A stretch of DNA of 64,000 nt from Diabrotica undecimpunctata (GCF_040954645.1 NC_092808.1:82089889-82153888); one strand, 5' to 3'. Shown: positions 1 to 9,708, numbered from the stretch's first letter. The notes: a model not told the origin generated them from the sequence alone. A program made the numbers and translations.

Positions 1-1740
1 TCCTAAATTGGTTTACCTTAAAAATAAGGAAAGAAACGTACCCAAAGATGGCAGTCAGATATCAACCAATACACTGGTACACGTGTCTAAACTTCGGGCA
101 TGCCAGAGACAAATGTAAAGAAAGAACTTTAAGAAACAAACGCCTTAACTAATGAGAGGAGGAGCACAGAGTTAGGAAATGCAACGATATGCCAAATTGC
201 CGAATCTGCACTGAGGGTCACAAAACAAACTCGGAAAATTGTCCTGAGTTCAGTAAGCTCGTAGCCGAAAAACACTCTAGGCAAGGAGGAGCAACTGCAC
301 CGGCAAGGAAAAGGTTAAGCCTTTAAACTCGGCTTTCACTCGAAGGTGGGACATGATATTTTAAGGTCAGGAGACAGGATTTAAAAGCAGGCCTGTTTTA
401 GTTTGAGAGACAAGTAAAAAGATTACAATCCAGGTAGGCTGAATCGCGGACAAGAGACAAGATATAGCAGTTTATATTAGAAACAAAAAGTTGCAATAAA
501 AATTTGCCGGACGAAAACGGGATTTCTTATCTTGAAACCATCACACATGACGACATATATCTTATCTAATAGCCCACTAGGAGAATAAAAGAGTCTGGTA
601 GAGGACATAGCAAGAACCACAGCAGGAAAAAAGACTAATCGTTGCTGGGGACATGAATGCAAATCTATTTCATTTGGAGAAGCCAAGAAATGACTATAGG
701 AGAGAAATGTGGAATGAGATTATTCTGACTCTAATTTTGTTGGTACTTAATAATGGTGAAACGACCTTCGTCAGGAGAACAAACCAGGCAGATAAGTAAA
801 AAGATGGAAGAGTAGAAAATCTTGGATGGAGAAATATCCACTTATCACAAGTACATTTTGTTTAAAATTTAAGGAAACGTAAGGAACCAAGAAAGGAAAG
901 CAGGACAAAATATCTTGAGCAGACTAAAGCTCAGAGAAGAAATCCAAGGGATGTAGGGCCATGCTGGAAACTTTAAGGAGGGATATAACAAGATAAAAGA
1001 TAAGGCAAAAAGTGCAGTCCGCAGGGTAGGAGAGCAAATAGTCTCCTCTATTGGTGGACGGAGAGGATCAAAGGAATACGAAAAGAATATATCCAGCTAA
1101 TAATAAAAACTACAAGAGACAGAGGAAGAAAACAAGTGATCTAAAGGGGAGTAAGAGCCATGAAGAATGAGCTGGTCTGGTAAATTAATGGCGAAAGCTT
1201 TAAGATCGAGGAGAGCCGGAAGAAAGAACTGACCAAAGCTCTTTTTCTACAGAAGTAGGAAATAAGCTTTACGCCACTCTTGATGGAGACATCTGTGATT
1301 GAATTCACAAGCGTTAAGTGACGAAATCGGTCATAATGCCCAAATCAGGAAAAGCGTTTGGACCTGATAGGATAACACTCGGGGTAATCATCATCATTGA
1401 TGAAAAGGTGCATTGAATACAGGATATTGTGAACAAGAGAGAGATATCCATAAATAGGAGCATATAGTGCTTTCTTCCTTGATATAATAAATGCTTTTAA
1501 TAGTGCTTAAGATGGTGGGAGTACCGTAAGCCAAGATGGACGTGAGCATTGGTGTACAGGCAATAGCATATGCGGAAAAACTGGTGGAGCACAACGAAAA
1601 CTATGCAATCATGCATAAAAGTATATGAGTCCTCAACAAAGTGAAGACGTTTATTAAATACAGATACCTCATGTTGATGACCCCGAAGACTAGGACTATG
1701 ATCCTGAAGGTTCCAAAGGCCAGCGATCATATCGTTTTTG
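1..1740 (+). pseudogene. Decayed R1/LOA-like LINE (gag, endonuclease and RT remnants)
   Basis: This is a heavily mutated non-LTR retrotransposon read on the plus strand with many stops and frameshifts. Near nt 80-120 and 187-245 the translation shows two gag zinc-knuckle remnants (CLNFGHARDKC, and CRICTEGHKTNSENC), typical of ORF1 of Jockey/I/R1 LINEs. At nt 635-661 the endonuclease motif LIVAGDMNA is readable. At 1342-1380 there is the RT-domain motif KSGKAFGPDRITL, and at 1474-1508 FLDIINAFNSA, which matches the RT box around the first catalytic Asp. The gene order gag, EN, RT fits a LINE. No single frame is open over more than a short stretch, so it is dead. The left end lies outside the window, and the clade assignment is tentative. 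Confidence 0.75.
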
Positions 1741-2517
1741 TCCTAGAAGGATATGATTATTGTCGAATTCGCGACTATGAAGATTTTTCATTGACATATG
1801 TTGTAGTAGGATAGCTTGCGTAATGTAATTAGCGCTTTTGAAGCAAATAAAATGTTCGATTTCAATTTTCCCCCAACTTTGGAATGTGGTTCCCCAATAT
1901 TACAATACCAATTATTGCTTCCGAACTAATAAATGGTGCGAAACCGTGATATTTCTTTTGTCCGAAAAAAATTATAAATTTACTTAGCACCGCCGTTATT
2001 TATGTCTGAAACCCCTATGCAAATATCATACAGCTGAAGCTGTTTTGATTTGCGCCGATTGTATCAGATCCAAATCATAGGACGCAGATTTCTCTCCGGA
2101 TTCCTGAAATACTAGCTTCTTATTATAATATATATTTTCTTCTTTTATAAGGATTTTAATAAAATCCGTTTAAAGAATGGCCTAAGTTTTTAATTTATAA
2201 CTGTTTATATATAAATAATTTTATTATAGTAATAGTCAAAATAATTTTCAAAGGCTCAACAGCAAAGAACCAATAGCTAGACATTTAAAAGCGGTACCAA
2301 TCGCGGGGTAAAATATATTATCATTAGAAGCGTCCGAAAAAATCCACTGGATACGAAAAAATGTGGAATGTAACAAAGTAATGAAAAATTTGAATCCTTA
2401 AAGAACGAGAAAATCATTATTTTACGTCAATCAAATTCAAATATAGTAGAACTCAAAACTAACAAAGTATTGTTATGCCTGGCTGGCAGAAAAAAATAAA
2501 ATACTAATAAACTAAAC
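1741..2517. other. AT-rich spacer, no gene seen
   Basis: No coding region, RNA gene or clear repeat could be recognised here. The sequence may hold further decayed LINE material. Confidence 0.5.
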
Positions 2518-2690
2518 TTCTTCTTCTCTAAATGTGATGTCTTAAAATGTTGATAACCATGACGGTATGATCTTAAGTTTATCTGGTGCTGCTCCCACTA
2601 ACGATCTGATGATAGCTCCGTAGTACTTACGCAGATTCTTGAGCCATGAAATCCGTCTTCTAACTAGACGTTTGCCCTAACTTTACGTTG
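2518..2690 (-). pseudogene. 3' tail of a LINE with (GAA)n end
   Basis: On the minus strand a short frame reads RRRISWLKNLRKYYG and ends in a stop at 2542-2544, followed by a GAAGAAGAAG tract at 2518-2528. The wording is very close to the C-terminus of the LINE ending near 40176 (RRRISWLRNLREWYG), which also ends in a GAA tract. It is therefore a 5'-truncated copy of the same or a related family of endonuclease/RT LINE. Confidence 0.7.
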
Positions 2691-2759
2691 GATTATTAAC
2701 TGCAGCAGATTGTATTTAACATTAGTATTTAACATTTTCTCATAACATAACCAAAATAT

Positions 2760-3108
2760 TGTTAGGAATTTATTAATTGTTAAGTCTTTAATTTATAATG
2801 TCTTGTTCTTATCTTAATTCATTAAAAAGCACAATGACTGATATTTATTTATTTTCACTAAACATACATAATTTATTAAAAAGCGAACGTAACATTTTAT
2901 CGCGAGCGCGTCGTCCGAGTATTAACTGCCCTCCATATAAAAATGTTGTATTTATATACGAAATCCTGATATACTAGAACAGCATCGAAAGATCGAGAAG
3001 CTTAGCCGGCTCATTCACCATAATTTTGGTTCTAGACTTCCACCGAAATTTCTACAATAAAACAGAATAATTAGTCATAAAAGTTAGGCCAGTATATTTA
3101 TCGTAACA
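2760..3108 (-). repeat. 3' LTR of the Gypsy element
   Basis: Direct copy of 8579-8927 with no difference noticed. It begins TG and ends CA on the plus strand, with TGTTA/TAACA inverted ends. The last codons of the gag-pol frame and its stop (3098-3100) lie inside its first 11 bases in element orientation. AATAAA-like signals are present on the minus strand. Confidence 0.95.
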
Positions 3109-6100
3109 TTGCCCCCCTCTTAAAAGATGGTTCCTCCTGGAACCTTGTCGGGACTGGAACCGGAACTGTATGCTGGTATCGGCAACTGGACCCTCTTTTA
3201 CAACTTCCAGTTGTATAAAAATGACAAGGGACGGTTTTCTCTCCGCACCAGTAACTATGCGGATTGCAACAGACTAACACCTGGACTTCGGTGTCTTTAA
3301 AGATCTCCTCCACCATATTTCGGATAACCCTCCAATCTAATTGGCGGCACTCCAACTTTGGCATGGCTAACTTTTGCACGTCGGACTCTAGTACGTGCCC
3401 TCTCAATTGAAGTAAGGCTTCCCATACATCTCGGTAGGTAGGTTGGTCACGGGCAGTGTCTTTTGTTACCAGGTAGAAAAGGTAACGTGATGCATCTTGG
3501 AGTTTCAAGGTTTTACCGGGAGCTGGCACTTGGCATTGAAGTTCTGCAACTCGACCAAACTTCCTTCGAAAGACGGATGCCAACCCTGGTGCGTCTTTGA
3601 TACTGGCCGGGATGGTAAGGGCCAGCGAGTAATCATCGGGGAGCGCGAGTAAATCTTGCTTTTCTTCAGTGGTAACACCATGTCTCGCTTTACCGGTACC
3701 TCCATAGGCACCCATGAATTCCTCAAACGTGAGGTCAGACACATCTTGGACTTGGTTTACTTCCACTTCTTCATCTACGTCGTGGTCACCTTCGAAAGAT
3801 GCCAACCGGTTATGGTGTACTATCATCGGCTTTCCCCTCGGAATCTTGCTTATTCGGTAGATGACATCGTTGATCTTCTCCATGATGAGGTATGGACCTT
3901 CCCAAAACTGCTGCAATTTGGGAGAACAACCTTTTCGCTTCTTGGGATTATACAGCCATACTTTGTCGTTCTTCTTAAAGCAACCCTTTTCGGCTTGTGT
4001 ATCGTACCGTTTCTTCATTCGGTCGCTAGCAATCTGAAGGTGGGAACGGACCAACTCATGTACATCGTCCATTCTTCTTCGTAATTCGATCACATAATCT
4101 TCACCTGCTACATCTTCTCCAGGTCGACACCCAAATTCTAGATCACAAGGTAGTCGCATTTCGCGTCCGAATAGGACTCTGGCTGGTGTCTGGCCCGTTG
4201 ATTCGTTAACAGCAGATCTGTAGGCCATTGTGAAGAACGGAAGGTATTGGTCCCAGTCTCGCTGATGATCGGACACCATCTTTGTCAAATACTTGCCAAC
4301 TGTCCTATTCATTCGTTCTACCATACCATCCGATTGCGGATGATACGCGGTAGTTCTTGTTTTCTTCATGCCTAGTCTATCACATATTCCTTGGAATAGA
4401 TCACTTTCGAAGTTCCTGCCTTGGTCACTATGGATCTCCAAAGGCACTCCAAATCGGCTGATATATTCTTGGATCAACTTATCTGCAACGGTGGCGGCCT
4501 TCTGGTCTGGAAGTGCGTAAATCTCGACCCACTTAGTGAAGTAATCCATTACTACCAACATGTACTTGCCCCCATTTTCACTTTCTGGAAATGGCCCTGC
4601 AATGTCCAAAGCTATTCTTTCAAACGGGCTTCCAACATTATATTGTCTCATAGGAGCTCTCCTTTTCCGGTGAGGCCCGTTACTCGTAGCACAAATAGTA
4701 CATTTCTTACACCAGTCTTTTACGTCGTCGGAACTGTTCATCCAATAAAACCGTTCCCGAATTCGCTGAAGGGTTTTCCTTACACCAAAATGCCCTCCCG
4801 ATGGACTGTCGTGTAACTGACGAAGTACTTCGGCTATTCTGCTCTTTGGAATCACCAACTGTCTTCTTTTCTCTGAACCGTCATCATTTTCCAGGACTCG
4901 TTTGAGCAAGCCATCTTCGATGATAAATGAGTCCCACTGGGCCCAATACGTCTTAACTACTGAGCATAGGGTTGATATTTCCTGCCAAGGTGGTCGACGG
5001 TTTTCCTCTTTCCATTTTCGGATTTTCTGTATAACTGGATCTCTCTCTTGTTCTTCCCTTATCTTAGTGGGCGTCCAGTCGTCGTTGACAATCGTCGTTC
5101 TTAGCACTGCTGCTTCCTTGGATTCCGTTTTGTTGCAGTGGGGACACTCTGCTGGGCATGGCCGTCTGGAAAGAGAATCAGCGTTTCTGTGGCTAACTCC
5201 GGCTCGGTGCTCAATCTTAAAATCGTATTCTTGGAGTCGTTCGATCCACCTGGCTATCTGACCCTCTGGATTCTTAAACTGCATCAACCACTTAAGGGCG
5301 GCATGGTCGGTTCGGATTAGAAACTTTCTGCCATAGAGGTATTGATAGAAGTGCTCTACTGATTTAACTACTGCTAGAAGTTCTCTCCTCGTGACGCAAT
5401 AATTCCGCTCAGGTTTTGAAAGAACTTTACTAAAATATCCGAGGACTCGTTCCTGTCCTCCTTGAATCTGAGACAGCACTCCTCCAATTCCCACATTACT
5501 TGCATCTGTATCTAAGATGAACTCTCCTTCTGGCAGTGGATACCCTAAAATTGGTGCTGTTATTAAGTGCTTTTTCAACGTTTCAAAGGCATTTTGGCAG
5601 TCTATATCCCAGCGGTATTCTCTTGCTTCCTCTGTAAGTCGCGTTAATGGCTTAGCGATATCTGCAAACTTCTTAATAAACCTCCGGTAGTAAGTACATA
5701 GTCCAAGAAAACTTCTCACTTGATGTTTGTCAGTTGGTTTTGGCCATTCCTTAATGGAATCGATTTTTCCTTTATCCACGGCCACTCCTTCTTTACTGAC
5801 TATATGACCCAGATAATTGACTTTACCTTGAAATAGCTGGCACTTCTTGGGGTTTAGCATCAATTGGGCAGCTTTAAGTCGATTAAAAACGTTTTCTAAA
5901 TTCCTCAAATGATCTTCGAATGTCTCCCCCAAGACGATTATGTCATCTAAATAAACCAGGCATGTTTTCCAAGATAACCCTCTCAACACATTTTCCATAA
6001 GCCTCTCAAATGTCGCAGGAGCATTACAAAGTCCAAATGGCATAACGTTGAATTGCCACAATCCAGATCCTGTGGTGAAGGCTGTCTTTTCTTTATCGAC

Positions 6101-8542
6101 TGGGTCCATTTCTACCTGCCAGTATCCAGACTTCAAATCTAAAGTAGAAAACAATTTACTTCCAGCCAATGTGTCCAATGTGTCATCGATCCGAGGCAGA
6201 GGATAACTATCTTTCTTGGTAACGTTGTTCAGCAAACGGTAATCCACACAGAACCTCGTCGTTCCGTCTTTCTTCTTAACCAGGACCACCGGAGAGACCC
6301 ATGGACTCGTAGAAGGTTCTATCACCCCGTCTTTCTTCATTTCCTGAACAATCGTTTCAGCTTCCTCTCTCTTCGCCTGTGGTAATCGTCGAGCTGTTTG
6401 ACGAATTGGCTTAGCATTACCAGTATTAATTTTATGCTTAACAACGGTAGTTCTTCCCGTCTTTCCTCCTTTCGGTACGAAAATATCACGATACTGCCGC
6501 AGAAATTCCCTTAATTTCCTTTTCTCCATCTGATTTAGAGACTGTCCTGCGACTGCAACCATTTGGTCGAATTTGTCGTTGGAATTATCAGATGTTGTCG
6601 CCTGACGGATTATGGATGTCACAGGTACACAAGTTCCTACTTTTGTCTCTTTCTTTATGGTCACTGGGTAGTCGTTGACATTGATAAGTCTCACAGGAAT
6701 TTCTTTAGCCGAAGTCACCAATTCCTTTCCAATTATGATTCCACGACCAACCTCATCGTCGTGGTTCCAAGGCTCCATCATAACAGGTCTCCCTTCGTCT
6801 ACAATTCCCTGTAGTCGCGCTACTATGATCGTTTCGCTTCTCGCAGGCACGACTGTATCTTCTGTAATGGCTGCTTGCACAGTGTTGTCATTATGTGGAT
6901 GGAGAAATACCTCCTCGTTGCCAACTTTGATTACCTTATTCTTAAAATCCAATTGGAATCCATGCATATTCATTACGTCCATTCCTAATATAACATCCTC
7001 TTCGATGTCAGCAACTATAACAGTATGGACAAACTTTTCTGCCCCAATTCCCAATTGTACCTGGATTTCTCCATGAATGTTGGCATTTTCACCTGTAGCG
7101 GTCCGAAGTCGTAACCTCGTTGGTAACAGTTTCTTTCGGCTGTTTATAACTGTCGGGCGTATAATGGTTCTGGTCGCTCCGGTATCCACCAACAACGTAT
7201 GCTTTTTACCATTTATGTCTCCATCTACATATACACTATCTTCACGACATTTCAAAGAAGCTATTAGTATAAGAGGGTCTTTGGAAAAGTTTTGGGTCGA
7301 AGCTGCTCCCCTAAAGCCGACTCGTTCTGGTTTTCCTGATGGTGAGTTTCTTGATTTTATGGTCTTCGTTTTATTGCATGTAATACTTTTCATCATATTA
7401 ATGAGCTGGTCAAGTTTATCTTCATCTCCTTCCTCTTTTACAGTCCTAACTTTACTGTACCCGCCAGAGGCCTGCGTAGCTGACTCATATTCGAGGGCGG
7501 CGGATAGGACATCAACCAGCGTCTTGTGACGAGCTAATCGCAGTGTTCTCTGCATTTCATGATCACGAAGACCATCAATAAACGTTTGAACGGCCAACTT
7601 TTCCATCATGTCTTCGGGAGCTGTTGGATAAGCATATCGTACTAATCTGGCAATATCTACCTCATATTCTTGAAGAGCCTCATCTTTCTTCTGTCTACGA
7701 TTTTTAAGCTGCGACTGATATACATGCTCCAAATGTTCGTGGCCATATCGCATATTTAACCTCTTCTTCAGTTGTTCGAAATCATCGGTCTCCTCTACGG
7801 CTATGGTCTGAAGCACATCTAAGGCATCTCCTCGAAGAGCGATAGTCAGGTTTACAGCCTTTTCTTTTTCAGACCATCCATTCGCTCTTGCAGCTGATTC
7901 GAACTGTTTCATGTAGTTGTTCCATGACGATTTTCCGTCGAAAGTTGGGACTTTGACATGCACAGAACTTCCACTTCCTTCAAATTTCGGCCGTGTTTCC
8001 AACTTACATTTCGTCTCGTCTTCTTTTATCTCTGCTGTAATTGGATTGTTTCCTCTCTCTGCTGTCCCTGTTTCCTCCAGCTTCTTTTCCATCTCTTTCA
8101 TCTTTTCTTCGAAGGCCGACATATCGGCAGCAACTTGGTTTTTTAACGAAGATATTCTATCGTCGAGGGCAGACATCTCAGAAGTGACTTTAGAGATTTC
8201 CGAAGAGATGTTAGCAGAAACTTTGCTTTCCAGGGACGAAATCTCGTTAGAAACTTTGTTTTCTAATGACGCGATGTCACCAGAAACTTTGGCTACATCA
8301 GAAGAAACTTTCGAAATATCGTCAGAAACTTTGTTCTCTAATGATGCGATGTCACCAGAAACTTTCGAAATCGACGAGAGGACAGCATCTTCAAATATAT
8401 AAGTCTCTGGATCTAGTCCTTCTTCTAGCAAAGCGTTCTTTAGTCGTTGGACTAACTCAGCCTTTTTTCCGGTAGAAGCTAATTCTCTGTCTTCAAGATG
8501 TCTTCTTAAATTAGTCACTGTCAGCTCATAAATCGTAGCCAT
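3098..8542 (-). CDS. Gag-Pol polyprotein with SAP, coiled-coil, Gag, PR, RT, RNase H, IN, macro domain and CCCH finger
   Basis: Single fused Gag-Pol frame of about 1,814 codons. The frame is open from a GTG at 8548, but the first ATG is at 8542, and numbering here starts there. Domains in order: SAP-like DNA-binding motif (about 6-38); repetitive coiled coil (about 55-158); Gag core (about 194-358); aspartic protease DTGA at 453-456 with LGMDV downstream; RT with YLDD at 864-867; RNase H with catalytic DAS at about 1013; integrase HHCC (H1244, H1251, C1278, C1281) and DDE (D1313, D1373, E1409, the last pair spaced by 35); TARG1-like macro domain (about 1623-1757); CCCH finger (1773-1791). Gag lacks the usual CCHC knuckle. 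It should assemble particles, reverse transcribe element RNA and integrate the cDNA. There is no stop or frameshift. The macro domain and finger are not standard Gypsy parts; they may modify or bind ADP-ribose and RNA, which is inference. Confidence 0.95.
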   Translation of the reverse strand: MATIYELTVTNLRRHLEDRELASTGKKAELVQRLKNALLEEGLDPETYIFEDAVLSSISKVSGDIASLENKVSDDISKVSSDVAKVSGDIASLENKVSNEISSLESKVSANISSEISKVTSEMSALDDRISSLKNQVAADMSAFEEKMKEMEKKLEETGTAERGNNPITAEIKEDETKCKLETRPKFEGSGSSVHVKVPTFDGKSSWNNYMKQFESAARANGWSEKEKAVNLTIALRGDALDVLQTIAVEETDDFEQLKKRLNMRYGHEHLEHVYQSQLKNRRQKKDEALQEYEVDIARLVRYAYPTAPEDMMEKLAVQTFIDGLRDHEMQRTLRLARHKTLVDVLSAALEYESATQASGGYSKVRTVKEEGDEDKLDQLINMMKSITCNKTKTIKSRNSPSGKPERVGFRGAASTQNFSKDPLILIASLKCREDSVYVDGDINGKKHTLLVDTGATRTIIRPTVINSRKKLLPTRLRLRTATGENANIHGEIQVQLGIGAEKFVHTVIVADIEEDVILGMDVMNMHGFQLDFKNKVIKVGNEEVFLHPHNDNTVQAAITEDTVVPARSETIIVARLQGIVDEGRPVMMEPWNHDDEVGRGIIIGKELVTSAKEIPVRLINVNDYPVTIKKETKVGTCVPVTSIIRQATTSDNSNDKFDQMVAVAGQSLNQMEKRKLREFLRQYRDIFVPKGGKTGRTTVVKHKINTGNAKPIRQTARRLPQAKREEAETIVQEMKKDGVIEPSTSPWVSPVVLVKKKDGTTRFCVDYRLLNNVTKKDSYPLPRIDDTLDTLAGSKLFSTLDLKSGYWQVEMDPVDKEKTAFTTGSGLWQFNVMPFGLCNAPATFERLMENVLRGLSWKTCLVYLDDIIVLGETFEDHLRNLENVFNRLKAAQLMLNPKKCQLFQGKVNYLGHIVSKEGVAVDKGKIDSIKEWPKPTDKHQVRSFLGLCTYYRRFIKKFADIAKPLTRLTEEAREYRWDIDCQNAFETLKKHLITAPILGYPLPEGEFILDTDASNVGIGGVLSQIQGGQERVLGYFSKVLSKPERNYCVTRRELLAVVKSVEHFYQYLYGRKFLIRTDHAALKWLMQFKNPEGQIARWIERLQEYDFKIEHRAGVSHRNADSLSRRPCPAECPHCNKTESKEAAVLRTTIVNDDWTPTKIREEQERDPVIQKIRKWKEENRRPPWQEISTLCSVVKTYWAQWDSFIIEDGLLKRVLENDDGSEKRRQLVIPKSRIAEVLRQLHDSPSGGHFGVRKTLQRIRERFYWMNSSDDVKDWCKKCTICATSNGPHRKRRAPMRQYNVGSPFERIALDIAGPFPESENGGKYMLVVMDYFTKWVEIYALPDQKAATVADKLIQEYISRFGVPLEIHSDQGRNFESDLFQGICDRLGMKKTRTTAYHPQSDGMVERMNRTVGKYLTKMVSDHQRDWDQYLPFFTMAYRSAVNESTGQTPARVLFGREMRLPCDLEFGCRPGEDVAGEDYVIELRRRMDDVHELVRSHLQIASDRMKKRYDTQAEKGCFKKNDKVWLYNPKKRKGCSPKLQQFWEGPYLIMEKINDVIYRISKIPRGKPMIVHHNRLASFEGDHDVDEEVEVNQVQDVSDLTFEEFMGAYGGTGKARHGVTTEEKQDLLALPDDYSLALTIPASIKDAPGLASVFRRKFGRVAELQCQVPAPGKTLKLQDASRYLFYLVTKDTARDQPTYRDVWEALLQLRGHVLESDVQKLAMPKLECRQLDWRVIRNMVEEIFKDTEVQVLVCCNPHSYWCGEKTVPCHFYTTGSCKRGSSCRYQHTVPVPVPTRFQEEPSFKRGAMLR
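3109..3125 (-). promoter_or_regulatory. Polypurine tract
   Basis: On the minus strand the bases just before the 3' LTR read AAGAGGGGGGCAA, a purine-rich plus-strand primer as expected for LTR elements. It is also translated: it encodes the K-R-G-A near the end of the polyprotein. Confidence 0.85.
3170..3226 (-). other. CCCH zinc finger at the end of Pol
   Basis: The translation CHFYTTGSCKRGSSCRYQH has the spacing C-x7-C-x5-C-x3-H of RNA-binding CCCH (Tis11/CPSF-type) fingers. It lies about 17 residues after the macro domain and 23 residues before the stop. Since no CCHC knuckle is visible in Gag, it may be the only nucleic-acid-binding zinc finger outside the integrase. Confidence 0.85.
3275..3676 (-). 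other. Macro domain (TARG1/OARD1-like) at the C-terminus of Gypsy Pol
   Basis: Residues of about 1623-1757 align in order with the small ADP-ribose-binding macro domains of the TARG1 (OARD1) type: a QDLLALP...SLALTIPASIKD segment matching the first ligand loop, LASVFRRKFG, RYLFYLVTK, a PTY-x-(n)-L helix, LAMPKLEC and the final VIRNMVEEIF helix. The Lys of YLVTK (codon 3461-3463, about residue 1694) sits where TARG1 has its catalytic Lys84. The glycine-rich loop with the catalytic Asp in TARG1 (after MPRIGCG) is shortened here to MPKLECRQLDW, so the Asp equivalent appears lost. The domain could bind ADP-ribose, hydrolyse it weakly, or serve a structural role. Homology is judged by eye. Confidence 0.8.
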
Positions 8543-8561
8543 TTTCACAATTTATTTTATA

Positions 8562-8577
8562 TCACACTTCTGCACCA
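8562..8577 (-). promoter_or_regulatory. Candidate primer binding site
   Basis: One base inside the 5' LTR the minus strand reads TGGTGCAGAAGTGTGA. It starts with TGG, complementary to the CCA end of a tRNA. The matching tRNA was not identified. Only 36 bases separate the LTR from the ATG at 8542, an unusually short leader. Confidence 0.7.
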
Positions 8578-8578
8578 C

Positions 8579-8927
8579 TGTTAGGAATTTATTAATTGTT
8601 AAGTCTTTAATTTATAATGTCTTGTTCTTATCTTAATTCATTAAAAAGCACAATGACTGATATTTATTTATTTTCACTAAACATACATAATTTATTAAAA
8701 AGCGAACGTAACATTTTATCGCGAGCGCGTCGTCCGAGTATTAACTGCCCTCCATATAAAAATGTTGTATTTATATACGAAATCCTGATATACTAGAACA
8801 GCATCGAAAGATCGAGAAGCTTAGCCGGCTCATTCACCATAATTTTGGTTCTAGACTTCCACCGAAATTTCTACAATAAAACAGAATAATTAGTCATAAA
8901 AGTTAGGCCAGTATATTTATCGTAACA
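8579..8927 (-). repeat. 5' LTR of the Gypsy element with TATA box
   Basis: 349 bp, identical to 2760-3108. On the minus strand a TATATAAATA box lies at 8769-8778. A CAGTTA initiator-like site follows about 25 bases downstream, which suggests where transcription starts. Confidence 0.95.
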
Positions 8928-8931
8928 ATAT

Positions 8932-9299
8932 TTTAATTTTTTGAGATATTTTATCTTGTACTTTTTTTTTCAATATTCATATGGCTTAATACATACTGTC
9001 GTTTTTATGCCAGTCCACAGAATATTTGGCATTTTTCTGTATACCTACATTAGACTGCATTATTTCTGGTGTTAATAAAGTCTTATATTGCATCACTTCT
9101 GAATGTAATGAATATGAATATTCCCAATTCTTTTCTTTTTTTCTAAATTGATAAATATACTGTGAACTTTAAAATATGACTACATGCCCATTAAGGGGAT
9201 GACAAATAATTAATGAAATTTTAGAATATGCTGAAGTGGATCTCATAATAATTGTGGAATATTTATAGAAAAACTCAAAAGTAATCTATTTCGTTGTAC
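8932..9299. other. AT-rich spacer, nothing recognised
   Basis: No coding or RNA gene seen between the Gypsy element and the next LINE insertion. Confidence 0.5.
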
Positions 9300-9309
9300 A
9301 TCTATTCCA

Positions 9310-9698
9310 CAAAACAGTCATTAGACCAATAATGACATACGCGGCAGAAACAAGAACTGGCACAGAGAGAACAAAAATGATGTTAGAAACAGCAGAGATG
9401 AAAACACTTAGAAAAATTGATGGTAAGACACTATGGGACAGAGCTAGAAGTACAGATATACGACATAGATGCAAGGTGGAGAACATCAAAAACTGGGTAA
9501 GAAATAGAAGAGTACAATGGAACGATCATATAAGCCAAATGACAACAAATAGAGTAGTAAAGACGGCAAGAGGCGGTTCCCCAATAGGAAGACGATCAGT
9601 AGGAAGACCACGCAAACGATGGAATGACAACTTACTGGAGGCACATTGAAAAACAGACAGAGTCATGTCTATATAAAAAGATGAAGTAGAAGAAGAAG
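9310..9698 (+). mobile_element. 5'-truncated LINE tail with 10-bp target duplication
   Basis: The insert begins inside the reverse-transcriptase connection region (VIRPIMTYAAETRT) and continues open to SVGRPRKRWNDNLLEAH, the usual C-terminal end of insect endonuclease/RT LINEs. It finishes with AGAAGAAGAAG. The direct repeat ATCTATTCCA flanks it at 9300-9309 and 9699-9708, so the insertion edges are clear. It is a dead-on-arrival copy. Confidence 0.9.
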
Positions 9699-9708
9699 AT
9701 CTATTCCA

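Larger units (their letters stand above)
2756..8931 (-). mobile_element. Complete Ty3/Gypsy LTR retrotransposon with macro-domain extension
   Basis: The element runs on the minus strand: 5' LTR 8579-8927, primer binding site next to it, one long gag-pol frame, polypurine tract, and 3' LTR 2760-3108. The LTRs are 349 bp, start TGTTA and end TAACA as inverted ends, and read as identical base for base. The insertion is flanked by the 4-bp duplication ATAT (2756-2759 and 8928-8931). Identical LTRs plus an open frame of about 1,814 codons indicate a recent and potentially autonomous copy. There is no env-like ORF, so it is a retrotransposon rather than an errantivirus. Confidence 0.95.

Noticed and set aside
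3505..8475. Several plus-strand frames of 60-160 codons across the Gypsy element
   Set aside because: They are antisense shadows of the intact gag-pol frame and show no family motifs.
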